Source: Nocardia thailandica NBRC 100428 (GTDB lineage Bacteria; Actinomycetota; Actinomycetes; Mycobacteriales; Mycobacteriaceae). Taken from it: DNA of 64,000 bases. A model generated the notes under the pieces. That model worked only from the letters and a program-made list of their open reading frames with translations, did no database searches and was not told the origin of the DNA. The DNA is taken from assembly GCF_000308795.1 (NCBI RefSeq), contig NZ_BAGK01000188.1, positions 34,881-98,880 on the forward strand, written 5' to 3'. Of this stretch, positions 56,232 through 64,000 are shown in pieces; the stretch's first letter is position 1, and each line of letters opens with the position of its first letter. The translations under genes and the position numbers were made by a program.

Positions 56232-57362
56232 ATGGCTCTGAACAAACTTCGGGATTGGCTCGAGGCCCCGGCATCGGCGGTCGGCGAGCGCGGCGGCAAG
56301 CTCAACGTGCTGCGCGGCGCGGTCGCCCGGGTCACCACTCCCCTGCTGCCCGACGACTACCTGCACCTGGTCAACCCGCTGTGGTCGGCGCGCGAGCTGC
56401 GCGGCCGGATCGTCGAGGTCCGCAAGGAGACCGCCGACTCGGCCACCCTGGTGATCAAGCCGGGCTGGGGCTTCGACTTCCGCTACGAACCGGGCCAGTA
56501 CATCGGCATCGGCGTCCTCGTCGACGGCCGCTGGATCTGGCGTTCCTACTCGCTGACCTGCCCGCCGGACTGGACCGGCCAGGGCGGGGCGCGGCTGATC
56601 TCCATCGCGGTCAAGGCCATGCCCGAGGGCAAGCTGTCCGGCCACCTGGTCAACGGCGTGCCCGCCGGGTCGATCGTGCGCCTCGCCGCCCCGCAGGGCG
56701 GGTTCGTGCTGCCCGAGCCGGTGCCCGCCAAGGTGCTCTTCGTCACCGCGGGCAGCGGGATCACGCCGGTCATGTCGATGCTGCGCACCATGGACCGGCG
56801 CGGCGGGGTCACCGACGTGCTGCACATCCACTCGGCGCCGACCGCGGCCGACGTCATGTTCGCCGACGAACTGCGCGAGCTCGAGGCGAAGCACCCGGGC
56901 TTCCGCACCCACATCCAGCTCACCGACGAGCAGGGCATGTTCACCCTCGACCAGCTCGACGCCGCCTACCCCGACTGGCGGGAACGCGAGACCTGGGCGT
57001 GCGGACCGGCCGGCCTGCTCGACGCGGCCGAGGCGCACTGGAAGGCCGCCGACCTGGCCGACAAGCTGCACGTCGAGCGGTTCGAGGTGGAGCGCTCGGT
57101 GATCGGCGAGGGCGGCACGGTCACCTTCGGCCACACCGGCCGCACGGTCGAGGCCGACGGCGCGACGAGCCTGCTGGAGGCGGGCGAGTCCGTCGGCGTG
57201 CAGCTCCCGTTCGGCTGCCGCATGGGCATCTGCCAGACCTGCGTGGTCACCCTCACCGAGGGCCACGCGCGCGACCTGCGCAACGGCGACGAGAAGCAGG
57301 CGGGCGAGAAGGTGCAGACCTGCATCTCGGCGGCCGCGGGGAACTGCACGCTCGACGTGTAG
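56232..57362 (+). CDS. Ferredoxin-fused flavin reductase, desaturase electron donor (Rv3230c-like)
   Basis: A 376-residue fusion of a ferredoxin-NADP reductase-like module (FAD-binding [13 protein letters not shown](P)H-binding [30 protein letters not shown]) and a C-terminal plant-type [2Fe-2S] ferredoxin ([13 protein letters not shown], later VQTCIS). M. tuberculosis Rv3230c supplies electrons to stearoyl-CoA desaturase DesA3. The ATG is at 56232. The two desaturase genes follow directly. Confidence 0.93.
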   Translation: MALNKLRDWLEAPASAVGERGGKLNVLRGAVARVTTPLLPDDYLHLVNPLWSARELRGRIVEVRKETADSATLVIKPGWGFDFRYEPGQYIGIGVLVDGRWIWRSYSLTCPPDWTGQGGARLISIAVKAMPEGKLSGHLVNGVPAGSIVRLAAPQGGFVLPEPVPAKVLFVTAGSGITPVMSMLRTMDRRGGVTDVLHIHSAPTAADVMFADELRELEAKHPGFRTHIQLTDEQGMFTLDQLDAAYPDWRERETWACGPAGLLDAAEAHWKAADLADKLHVERFEVERSVIGEGGTVTFGHTGRTVEADGATSLLEAGESVGVQLPFGCRMGICQTCVVTLTEGHARDLRNGDEKQAGEKVQTCISAAAGNCTLDV

Positions 57363-57548
57363 GACCGGACTCCGAGGACTCTGCCCGGTACCCTCGAAGG
57401 TAACCACCTCGCCGTTCTGGCCTGCCCCGGTTCCCGACCCGCGGAACGACGCAGCGCAGCGACCCAGCGGACGAGGGAAGCAACCGAGGCCTGGAGGGGC
57501 CGAGAACAGCGGCGCCAGCCGCCACTGTCACCGAAAGGATTTCACCGG

Positions 57549-58964
57549 GTGGCCATCACCGATATCCAGGAGTTCTCCCATCTGACCGAGGCCGACATCG
57601 AGACCCTCGGCCAGGAACTCGACGCGATCCGCCGCGCGGTGGAGACCTCGCGCGGCGAGCGCGATGCCCGCTACATCCGCCGGGCCATCGCCGCCCAGCG
57701 CGGCCTCGAGGTCGCCGGGCGCGCGCTGCTGTTCGGCAGCCGCAAGCGGTGGGCCTGGCTGAGCGGTACCGCCCTGCTCTCGGTCGCCAAGATCATCGAG
57801 AACATGGAGCTCGGCCACAACATCAGCCACGGCCAGTGGGACTGGATGAACGACCCGGAGATCCACTCCACCAGCTGGGAGTGGGACATGACCGGGCCGT
57901 CGGCGCAGTGGCGCCGCGCGCACAACTACTCCCATCACACCTACACCAACGTGCTCGGCAAGGACGAGGACCTCGGCTTCGGCATCCTGCGGATGACCCG
58001 CGACGAGCAGTGGCGCCCGGTCCACCTGATCCAGCCGCTGGCGAACCTGTTGCTGGCCGCCACCTTCGAGTGGGGCATCGCGCTGCACGACTGGAAGATC
58101 GAGAAGGAGATCACCCGGACGCCGATCTACCAGATCGACTCCGAGCCGAACATCCTGTTCGCCCGCAAGATCAGCACCCAGGTGGCCAAGGACTTCGTGC
58201 TGTACCCCGCCCTCACCGGCCGGGCCTGGAAGTCGACGCTCGAGGCCAACGCCACGGCGAACCTGGTGCGCAACCTGTGGGCCTACGCGGTGATCTTCTG
58301 CGGCCACTTCCCCGACGGCGCGGAGAAGTTCACCGTCGAGCAGCTCGAGGGCGAGACCCAGGGCGAGTGGTACCTGCGCCAGATGCTGGGCAGCGCCAAC
58401 TTCTCCGCGGGCCCGGCGATGGCCTTCATGAGCGGCAACCTCTGCTACCAGATCGAGCACCACCTGTTCCCCGACCTGCCGAGCAACCGCTACGCCGAGG
58501 TCGCGGTGCAGGTGCGGGCGCTGTGCGAGAAGTACGACCTGCCCTATACGACGGGTTCGCTGGGCAAGCAGTACCTGCTGGCCTTCCGCACCATCCACAA
58601 GCTGGCCCTGCCCGACCGCTTCCTGCGGCGCACCGCCGACGACGCCCCCGAGACCTCCTCGGAGCGCAAGTTCACCGGCATCACCCTGCCGATGGCCGAC
58701 CGGCTGCGCATCGACCCGGAGACGGGCCGCAGGCGCGGCCTGCGCTCGGCCATCCACGAGGTGCGGGTTGTCCTGGAAGCCAAGGCCGAGCACGAGAAGG
58801 AAGTCCTGCGCGAGGCCAAGGCGGCGCTGAAGGAGAAGGCCCGGCACGAGAAGGAACTGCTGCGCGAGGCGAAGTCCGCGCTGGCCGAGCGGGCCCGCGG
58901 GGAGCGGACGGCCTTGCGCGCCAAGGCCGCTCGACGCTCCGGGTGGCGCCGCGCCCGCGCCTGA
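57549..58964 (+). CDS. Membrane acyl-CoA desaturase 1 (DesA3-like) with repeat tail
   Basis: A 471-residue protein. Three histidine boxes are present: GHNISHGQWDW, HNYSHHTYTN and CYQIEHHLFPD. Hydrophobic segments between them form the membrane core. Residues 414-471 form a charged tail of 18-residue repeats (units at 414-431 and 432-449, then a partial one), predicted as a long amphipathic helix and absent from desaturase 2. It introduces a double bond into saturated acyl-CoA using electrons from the preceding reductase. The GTG is at 57549. Confidence 0.92.
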   Translation: MAITDIQEFSHLTEADIETLGQELDAIRRAVETSRGERDARYIRRAIAAQRGLEVAGRALLFGSRKRWAWLSGTALLSVAKIIENMELGHNISHGQWDWMNDPEIHSTSWEWDMTGPSAQWRRAHNYSHHTYTNVLGKDEDLGFGILRMTRDEQWRPVHLIQPLANLLLAATFEWGIALHDWKIEKEITRTPIYQIDSEPNILFARKISTQVAKDFVLYPALTGRAWKSTLEANATANLVRNLWAYAVIFCGHFPDGAEKFTVEQLEGETQGEWYLRQMLGSANFSAGPAMAFMSGNLCYQIEHHLFPDLPSNRYAEVAVQVRALCEKYDLPYTTGSLGKQYLLAFRTIHKLALPDRFLRRTADDAPETSSERKFTGITLPMADRLRIDPETGRRRGLRSAIHEVRVVLEAKAEHEKEVLREAKAALKEKARHEKELLREAKSALAERARGERTALRAKAARRSGWRRARA

Positions 58965-59026
58965 ACTAGCATTCCGGACATCGCGGCGCAATAGGACGCA
59001 TAACACAGTTTCGCAGCGAATTCGCC

Positions 59027-59046
59027 AACCTACGATCCCGTAACCT
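59027..59046 (+). promoter_or_regulatory. Promoter/operator motif before desaturase 2
   Basis: AACCTACGATCCCGTAACCT, 19 of 20 bases identical to 56155-56174. It continues into CTAC-G-GTAG (another small inverted repeat) and a TAGTGT hexamer 13 bases before the start codon. It contains TACG-ATCC-CGTA symmetry. Confidence 0.62.
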
Positions 59047-59063
59047 ACGGTAGTGTAACCGCC

Positions 59064-60308
59064 ATGGCGATCTCGGATGTCAAGGAATACGCGCACCTCA
59101 CCGACGCGGATGTGGAAGCGCTCGGTGCGGAGTTCGATGCGATCCGCAGGGAAATCGAATCCTCGCGGGGCGAGAAGGACGCGCGCTATATCCGCAACGT
59201 CATCCGGCTACAGCGCCTGCTCGAGATCTCCGGCCGGACCGTGCTCTTCGCCAGCTTCCTGCCCCCGGCCTGGCTGGCCGGCGTCGCCCTGCTCGGCACC
59301 GCCAAGATCATCGAGAACATGGAGATCGGGCACAACGTCATGCACGGCCAGTGGGACTGGATGAACGATCCGGAGATCCACTCCACCGCCTGGGAATGGG
59401 ACAACGCGGGCCCCTCGGCGCACTGGAAGATCACCCACAACTACCTGCACCACAAGTACACCAACGTCCTCGGCATGGACGACGACATCGGCTACGGCCT
59501 GCTGCGCGTCACCCGTGACCAGCGCTGGTCCCCGTTCTACCTGGGCAACCCGATCTACAACCTGCTGCTGCAGTCGCTGTTCGAATACGGCGTCGCGATC
59601 CAGCACCTGGAACTGGGCAAGGTCGCCAAGAAGAAGTGGACCAAGGACTCGCCGGAATGGCAGAAGTTCGACGCCGACCGCAAGCTGGTCCTCAAGAAGG
59701 TCGGCAGGCAGGCCGCCAAGGACTACCTGCTGTTCCCGCTGCTGACCGGCCCGGCGTTCCTGTCGACGCTGACCGCCAACATCGCCGCCAACGTCGTGCG
59801 CAACGTGTGGACCAACGCGGTCATCTTCTGCGGCCACTTCCCCGACGGCGCCGAGAAGTTCACCAAGGACGACATCGAGAACGAGACCCAGGGCGAGTGG
59901 TACCTGCGGCAGATGCTGGGCAGCGCCAACATCAGCGGCGGCCCGGTCATGCACTTCATGACCGGCAACCTCAGCCACCAGATCGAACACCACCTGTTCC
60001 CCGATCTGCCCAGCAACCGTTACGCCGACATCGCCGTGCGGGTGCGGGCGCTGGCCGAGAAGTACGACCTGCCCTACACCACCGGCTCGCTGCCGGTGCA
60101 GTACTTCAAGTCCTGGCGCACCATCGCCAAGCTGGCGCTGCCGAACAAGTACCTGCGCGCCACCGCCGACGACGCGCCGGAGACCAAATCCGAGCGCAAG
60201 TTCGGCGGCCACGCGGTCACCACGATCGACCCGGTGACCGGCAAGCGGCGTGGCCTGCGGACCGCGCTCTCGGCCGGCAAGCGGCGGTTCGCGCGATCCG
60301 TCGCGTGA
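59064..60308 (+). CDS. Membrane acyl-CoA desaturase 2 (DesA3-like)
   Basis: A 414-residue paralogue of the preceding gene with boxes GHNVMHGQWDW, HNYLHHKYTN and SHQIEHHLFPD. It ends in a short basic tail without the repeat extension. It has its own promoter motif 18 bases before the ATG at 59064, so it can be expressed apart from desaturase 1. The near-identical NNNMEIGHNVMHG and PDLPSNRYADI regions show a tandem duplication followed by divergence. Confidence 0.93.
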   Translation: MAISDVKEYAHLTDADVEALGAEFDAIRREIESSRGEKDARYIRNVIRLQRLLEISGRTVLFASFLPPAWLAGVALLGTAKIIENMEIGHNVMHGQWDWMNDPEIHSTAWEWDNAGPSAHWKITHNYLHHKYTNVLGMDDDIGYGLLRVTRDQRWSPFYLGNPIYNLLLQSLFEYGVAIQHLELGKVAKKKWTKDSPEWQKFDADRKLVLKKVGRQAAKDYLLFPLLTGPAFLSTLTANIAANVVRNVWTNAVIFCGHFPDGAEKFTKDDIENETQGEWYLRQMLGSANISGGPVMHFMTGNLSHQIEHHLFPDLPSNRYADIAVRVRALAEKYDLPYTTGSLPVQYFKSWRTIAKLALPNKYLRATADDAPETKSERKFGGHAVTTIDPVTGKRRGLRTALSAGKRRFARSVA

Positions 60309-60338
60309 TCGCCCACCCCTCGGTGGTTCCATGGACGG

Positions 60339-60974
60339 GTGTGTGCTGATCGACTGAGCGTCTACGACGCGATCCGCCTGCGCCGCGATGTGCGGGCGGA
60401 GTTCACCGGGGATGTCGTCGACGACGCGGTGCTGTGGCGGATCCTGGACGCCGCGCACCGCGCCCCGAGCGTGGGCAACTCCCAGCCCTGGGACTTCGTG
60501 GTGGTCCAGGACCCCGCCACCCTGCGCCGCTTCGCCGGGCACGTGGCCGACAAACGGCGCGAGTTCCGCGACGGGCTCCCGCCGGACCGGGCCGAGGTCT
60601 TCGCCCCGATCAAGATCGAGGGCATCGTGGAGAGCGGCACCGGCATCGTGGTCACCCACGACGACGCCCGCGGCGGGCCGCACGTCCTCGGCCGCGCGAC
60701 CGTGCCCGAGACCGGGGTCTACTCGACGGTGCTCGCGATCCAGAACCTGTGGCTGGCCGCGACGGCCGAACGGATCGGCGTCGGCTGGGTGTCGTTCTAC
60801 GACGAAGGGTTCCTGCGCGAGCTGGTCGGCATTCCCGAGGGCGTGCGGCCGGTGGCCTGGCTCTGTCTCGGGCCGGTCGAGGAGTTCCAGCGGGTCCCGG
60901 ACCTGGAGCGCTTCGGCTGGCGTGAGCGCCGCCCGCTCGAGGCGGCCGTGCATCGGGAGACCTTCGGCGCCTGA
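60339..60974 (+). CDS. bluB: 5,6-dimethylbenzimidazole synthase, BluB family
   Basis: A 211-residue flavin-destructase/nitroreductase-fold protein: RLRRDVRAEFTGD, ILDAAHRAPSVGNSQPWDFV, IVVTHDDARGGPHVLGRAT, YSTVLAIQNLWLAATAERIG VGWVSFYDE. BluB converts FMNH2 to the lower ligand of cobalamin. The signature SVGNSQPWDF supports BluB rather than a general nitroreductase. The GTG at 60339 begins 30 bases after desaturase 2. No other cobalamin gene is close. Confidence 0.85.
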   Translation: MCADRLSVYDAIRLRRDVRAEFTGDVVDDAVLWRILDAAHRAPSVGNSQPWDFVVVQDPATLRRFAGHVADKRREFRDGLPPDRAEVFAPIKIEGIVESGTGIVVTHDDARGGPHVLGRATVPETGVYSTVLAIQNLWLAATAERIGVGWVSFYDEGFLRELVGIPEGVRPVAWLCLGPVEEFQRVPDLERFGWRERRPLEAAVHRETFGA

Positions 60975-60998
60975 GGTCGAATCCCCTTGTCCCCCTCA

Positions 60999-61057
60999 CG
61001 AGTCCGGTCGTCTCGCTCAGCGATCCCCGCCGCCGTTGAGCCGGACGACCGGACTCG
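60999..61057 (+). terminator. Hairpin after bluB
   Basis: A 14-bp perfect stem (60999-61012 with 61044-61057) around a 31-base loop with some internal pairing, 25 bases after the stop. Long-loop GC-rich hairpins of this kind are plausible actinobacterial terminators. Confidence 0.6.
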
Positions 61058-61127
61058 CTGTTCGCCTCGAGGACTCCGGGCCGCCTGCGCGTACCCGGCG
61101 CACTCGAGGCGCCCACGCGAACAGTAG

Positions 61128-61194
61128 CAATTTTTTCTACGATTTCTCAAATTTTTCTCATGAATTTGTCATGACCTGGGGACACGTCTACCAT
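61128..61194 (+). promoter_or_regulatory. AT-rich promoter region of the XRE gene
   Basis: Bases 61128-61170 are strikingly AT-rich for this genome, with runs of T. TTGTCA (61166-61171), 17 bases, then TACCAT (61189-61194) form a good promoter. The start would lie close to the ATG at 61204, leaving almost no leader. The AT-rich patch may act as an UP element or be bound by nucleoid proteins. Confidence 0.65.
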
Positions 61195-61203
61195 CTGGCG
61201 ATT

Positions 61204-61905
61204 ATGGGGAGTACTTCCGAGCTCGCTCGTCAGAAGCGATTCGGCCGCATCATCCGGCAACGCCGCGACGAACTCGGGCTGACACAGCTGCAGATCGGCG
61301 ACCTCGGCGGGCCGTCGGCGCCGACGATCCGCAAGATCGAGGACGGCGAAGCCGCCATCAGTACCTCCACCCTGAACAAACTCGACGGGCCGCTGCGCTG
61401 GCACCCGGGCAGCGCCGCGCGCACCTACGCCGGCGGCGAACCCAGCTCCAGCGCCGCCCTCACCGCGGGCGCGCCGCGCGCCTCGGTCGTCTCCGGGCCC
61501 GACGCCATCCCCTTCGACATCGTCGACCTCACCGGCCTGCTGGCCGCCGCGGGCCGCCTCGACGGGCTGCTGCGCACCCGCGGCGACGCCGACCCCGAGC
61601 TCAGCGCCGCCGTCGGCGAGGTCAACGGGGTGGTCTCCCGGCTGTCGGCCCGCTACGCCACGACCATGCTCGAACGCAACGGCGGGCCGGGGCGGGCGCT
61701 GCATCCGCTGGTCGAGATGGCCTTCGCGCACCTGCTCGCCGTGCCCGCCGAGGCAGGCGACCCCGTCGACCTCGACGAACGCCGCTACCGCCGCTGGCTG
61801 GCGGGCCGCGACGACCAGGTCGACCAGGCCACCACCGCCCGCTTCCGCGCCCGGTGGCAGGCCGCGATCGCCGATCCCGCACTACCGAAGGCGGCCTCCC
61901 AGTGA
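61204..61905 (+). CDS. XRE-family regulator
   Basis: A 233-residue protein. The N-terminal helix-turn-helix (FGRIIRQRRDELGLTQLQIG, GPSAPTIRKIEDGEAAISTS, TLNKLDGPLRWHPGSA) is followed by a helical domain without known ligand. The ATG at 61204 matches the promoter position; the frame upstream is a shadow of bluB. Its stop overlaps the start of an EspR-like gene, and an ImmA/IrrE-type protease gene follows. Confidence 0.83.
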   Translation: MGSTSELARQKRFGRIIRQRRDELGLTQLQIGDLGGPSAPTIRKIEDGEAAISTSTLNKLDGPLRWHPGSAARTYAGGEPSSSAALTAGAPRASVVSGPDAIPFDIVDLTGLLAAAGRLDGLLRTRGDADPELSAAVGEVNGVVSRLSARYATTMLERNGGPGRALHPLVEMAFAHLLAVPAEAGDPVDLDERRYRRWLAGRDDQVDQATTARFRARWQAAIADPALPKAASQ

Positions 61906-62297
61906 CGCAGCGCCCCGAGCCCTCCCTACCGCTGAGCACCCGGATCAACCGGCTCTTCGCCGTGGTGCACCCGCGCGACGCCGCCGAACGCGACAACGCC
62001 ACCGTCGCCCGCCAGCTCACCGAGGCCGTCGGCAGGCCCGTCGACACCGCCTACGTGGCGTCCCTGCGCGACGGCGGATTCGACGGCGCGGCACCGGAAT
62101 CCGACCTGCTGGCCGCGCTGGCCGGGGTGTTCGGCGTCCGCGCGGACTATCTGCTCGGTCCCGCCGCGGTGGCCGCGGCCATCGACCGCGAACTCGAGCT
62201 CCTCGCGACCATGCGGGACGCGCACGTCGCCGGGATCGCGCTGCGCGGCGAGGGAGTGGACCGCGCCGCCCTGGCCAGGATCATCACCGAACCCTGA
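61902..62297 (+). CDS. EspR-like DNA-binding protein
   Basis: A 131-residue protein resembling M. tuberculosis EspR in layout: STRINRLFAVVHPRD at the start, a helix-turn-helix where the recognition helix carries AYVASLRDGGFDG, LLAALAGVFGVRADYLLG, then a C-terminal dimerisation region DRELELLATMRDAHVAGIAL. EspR is a nucleoid-associated regulator of ESX-1 genes. The GTG at 61902 overlaps the upstream TGA, so the two regulators are made together. Confidence 0.78.
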   Translation: MTQRPEPSLPLSTRINRLFAVVHPRDAAERDNATVARQLTEAVGRPVDTAYVASLRDGGFDGAAPESDLLAALAGVFGVRADYLLGPAAVAAAIDRELELLATMRDAHVAGIALRGEGVDRAALARIITEP

Positions 62298-62388
62298 CCC
62301 GGCCGGATCGGGAACGCGCCGGTAACATCGCAGGTCACCGCGGAGTCCGACCGCGGGCAGCAGGCTCGGACATGTTCGAAAGGCCGGT

Positions 62389-62895
62389 ATGCAGAGACGG
62401 TTCGACAGGCTGGCCGCGGCCGTGCCCATCCCCCGCCCGTGGGACCTGGCCGACTACGTGGACGCCGTGGCCGGATACCGCAGGCGGCCGATCACCCTGC
62501 GCCCCGTCGAGGGCTCGCTGCTCGGTTCGGGCTGCGGCACCGGCAGCGGCCTGTGGATCGCCCAGCGCGACGCCGACCTGATCGTCTACAGCGCCGACAC
62601 CGCGCCCGCCCACGCCGAACACATCGTGGTCCACGAACTCGGCCACATGCTGCTCGGGCACGGCCCCGACGAGAACGACGCCGACCCGCTCGGCGGGCAC
62701 TCCATGGACATGCTGACCGAGCTGCTGCCCTCGATCTCGCCCGAGTCCATCGCCCACGTCCTCGGCCGGACCGGCTACGGCACCGTCCGCGAACGCGAGG
62801 CCGAGAGCTTCGCCGACCACGTCATCCTCACCGCCACCGGGCCGCAGCGGCCCCCGTCGGCGCTGCATCGCGCCTTCTACCGCGGCAGCCGGTGA
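62389..62895 (+). CDS. ImmA/IrrE-family metallopeptidase-like protein
   Basis: A 168-residue protein with the zinc motif VVHELGHMLLGHG (HExxH) near residue 85 and the downstream acidic segment REREAESFADHVI. ImmA/IrrE proteases cleave XRE-type repressors. Its position 91 bases after two HTH genes suggests one of them is the substrate. The ATG is at 62389. In Nocardia such pairs are frequent, but their trigger is unknown. Confidence 0.83.
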   Translation: MQRRFDRLAAAVPIPRPWDLADYVDAVAGYRRRPITLRPVEGSLLGSGCGTGSGLWIAQRDADLIVYSADTAPAHAEHIVVHELGHMLLGHGPDENDADPLGGHSMDMLTELLPSISPESIAHVLGRTGYGTVREREAESFADHVILTATGPQRPPSALHRAFYRGSR

Positions 62896-62920
62896 GCCCG
62901 GAGACGGGAAGACGGGAAGA

Positions 62921-62943
62921 CGGGACCGCTCCGTGCGGTCCCG
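62921..62943. terminator. Hairpin between the metallopeptidase and hpf genes
   Basis: A 9-bp stem, CGGGACCGC with GCGGTCCCG, loop TCCGT, just before the convergent hpf stop. A short GACGGGAA direct repeat precedes it. Confidence 0.65.
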
Positions 62944-62961
62944 CCGTGGTCTGCCGTCGCC

Positions 62962-63657
62962 TCAGGCGAGCCGGATCAGGCCGTAGTCGAACGCGTGTCT
63001 GCGGTACACCACCGACGGCCGGTCGGTCTCCTTGTCGTGGAAGAGGAAGAAATCGTGGCCGACCAGTTCCATCTGGTAGAGGGCGTCGTCGACGGACATC
63101 GGCGTCGCCGTGTGCGTCTTGGTGCGCACGATGTGGCCCGGGCCCTCGTCCACCTCGTCGGTGTGCGAGTGCGCGGTGGCGCCGTTGGTGGCGGGGGCGA
63201 AGAGGGACTCGTCGATCAGGTCGGCGGTGGCCCGTGCCACCGAGACCGGCGTCTTGTCGCCGTAGTGGACGACGCGCCGCTTGTCCTTGCTGCGGCGCAG
63301 GCGGCTCTCCAGTTTCTGGGTCGCCGACTCGAGCGCGGCGTAGAAGCTGTCGGCGCACGCCTCGGCGCGCACCACGGGACCACGGCCGCGCGCGGTGATC
63401 TCCACCCGCTGACATGCCTTGCGCTGACGACGGTTTCGTTCGTGGAAGAGTTCGACGTCGAAAAGGAAGATGGACGGATCGAAGCGCTCCAGGCGGGCTA
63501 GCTTCTCCGTGACATAGATTCGATAGTGATCGGGTATCTCGACGTTGCGGCCCGAGACCACCACTTCGGCGTTCGCGCCCCGGCGCTGACCGTCGGTGGT
63601 GTTGTCGAGCATCGAGGTGTCGGGATCTTCGACCGAAGCCCGTGCAGAAGTCGTCAC
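62962..63657 (-). CDS. hpf: Ribosome hibernation-promoting factor, long form
   Basis: A 231-residue long HPF. The N-terminal ribosome-binding domain spans about residues 30-130 (EVVVSGRNVEIPDHYRIYVT, KLARLERFD, AALESATQKLESRLRRSKDK). A linker and the C-terminal dimerisation domain follow (HTATPMSVDDALYQMELVGH, DFFLFHDKETDRPSVVYRRH). It forms 100S dimers in stasis. The GTG at 63655-63657 has GGGAGG 5 bases upstream. The downstream neighbour comF is conserved (Rv3241c-Rv3242c), while secA1 lies 9 kb away. Confidence 0.94.
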   Translation of the reverse strand: MTTSARASVEDPDTSMLDNTTDGQRRGANAEVVVSGRNVEIPDHYRIYVTEKLARLERFDPSIFLFDVELFHERNRRQRKACQRVEITARGRGPVVRAEACADSFYAALESATQKLESRLRRSKDKRRVVHYGDKTPVSVARATADLIDESLFAPATNGATAHSHTDEVDEGPGHIVRTKTHTATPMSVDDALYQMELVGHDFFLFHDKETDRPSVVYRRHAFDYGLIRLA

Positions 63658-63676
63658 GCGTACCTCCCGGATGATG

Positions 63677-63701
63677 GCCGCACACATCGAACGTGTGCGG
63701 C
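63677..63701 (-). promoter_or_regulatory. Hairpin in the hpf leader
   Basis: A 9-bp stem, GCCGCACAC with GTGTGCGGC, loop of 7, ending about 10 bases before the hpf ribosome binding site. It may influence translation. The remaining leader up to 63908 shows no further clear element. Confidence 0.4.
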
Positions 63702-63908
63702 GGGATTGAGCCGTGCCGATCGAGACTCGCTCGGCACCAGTAGTCCGAGACCCACCTCCAAACGCTGAAATATTCGCGGCCTCGCGAGGGCCTTCGTGAC
63801 GTTGGCTGCCTCCTCCGGCCCGCCGTCTCGCCCGCGATGTTCGGTGTGTGCTCGCGACGCTAGTACGGGATTCGCCGTTGCGCCACTGTTCACGCAAATT
63901 TCCCGGAG

Positions 63909-64000
63909 TCAAGCCGCGCACGTCACCAAAACGGCCCTCGGAAGCAGTCCGGATCGGCCCAAGACGCGCACCACCTCGGTCACCGTCGCCCCGGTCGTCA
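63909..64000 (-). CDS. comF: C-terminus of ComF-family phosphoribosyltransferase
   Basis: The last 29 codons before a TGA (63909-63911); the gene continues beyond the window. TTGATVTEVVRVLGRSGLLP is the PRPP-loop TTGAT and following helix, and the end AVLVTCAA is the typical ComF terminal strand. ComF-like proteins are involved in DNA uptake or purine salvage. It is the upstream neighbour of hpf, as Rv3242c is in M. tuberculosis. Confidence 0.8.
   Translation of the reverse strand, partial: TTGATVTEVVRVLGRSGLLPRAVLVTCAA

Noticed and set aside
59064..60953. Minus-strand frame opposite desaturase 2 and bluB
   Set aside because: It is antisense to two well-defined genes, with shadow composition and no motif.

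Overview
The window comes from a very GC-rich actinobacterial chromosome. Gene content and order point to a mycolic-acid genus (Mycobacteriales), and Nocardia is the best guess. From about 12.4 to 64 kb the order follows the M. tuberculosis block Rv3205c-Rv3242c: moeZ, DUF3152 protease, tetR, DUF3107, ferritin-like protein, rhlE, Rv3212-like gene, phosphatase, GNAT, dagK, whiB1, pdtaS, biotinylated TB7.3-like protein, rshA-sigH, SRAP, aroA, rsgA, desaturases with ferredoxin reductase, secA1, hpf and comF. It is interrupted by genus-specific insertions. The EspG-like, EspR-like and resolvase-like genes and a beta-lactone/olefin-type lipid cluster favour Nocardia. The genus is inferred, not proven.

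Region 1 (1-12.4 kb) is nitrogen metabolism. One minus-strand operon runs narK, nirB, nirD, a HemD/winged-helix regulator (NnaR-type) and a sirohydrochlorin chelatase, so it holds transport, reductase, regulator and siroheme supply. A well-formed GlnR box lies upstream. A divergent MFS exporter/FadR-type pair and a second NarK transporter follow.

Region 2 (12.4-36 kb) is the conserved housekeeping and stress core. It contains moeZ, RNA helicase, nucleotide and lipid enzymes, WhiB1 with a CRP-like site, PdtaS, a 24-residue bL37 ribosomal protein, the SigH/RshA thiol-stress switch with a self-promoter and two translation starts, SRAP, EPSP synthase and RsgA. Two convergent intergenic regions (16.65-17.05 and 28.16-28.65 kb) each hold a long perfect inverted repeat with the same outer flanks plus a tandem repeat array.

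Region 3 (36-51 kb) is accessory. It has secreted proteins, three small resolvase-fold proteins around an HTH regulator with a 10-bp inverted-repeat operator, an orphan EspG-like protein, a P450 and a tightly overlapping operon. That operon encodes two thiolase-fold ketosynthases, a small membrane protein, an OleD-like reductase, a GT2 glycosyltransferase and an OleC-like adenylating enzyme, with a condensation-domain acyltransferase gene converging on it. It resembles OleACD / nocardiolactone / lipstatin logic with extra tailoring genes and is the best candidate for a little-described system.

Region 4 (51-64 kb) holds SecA1, a WS/DGAT, a desaturase electron-transfer partner, two tandem membrane desaturases (one with an 18-residue-repeat amphipathic tail), BluB, an XRE / EspR-like / ImmA-IrrE cassette, long-form HPF and the C-terminus of ComF. 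A nearly identical 20-bp promoter motif lies before the reductase and the second desaturase. No tRNA, rRNA, CRISPR array or insertion sequence was seen.
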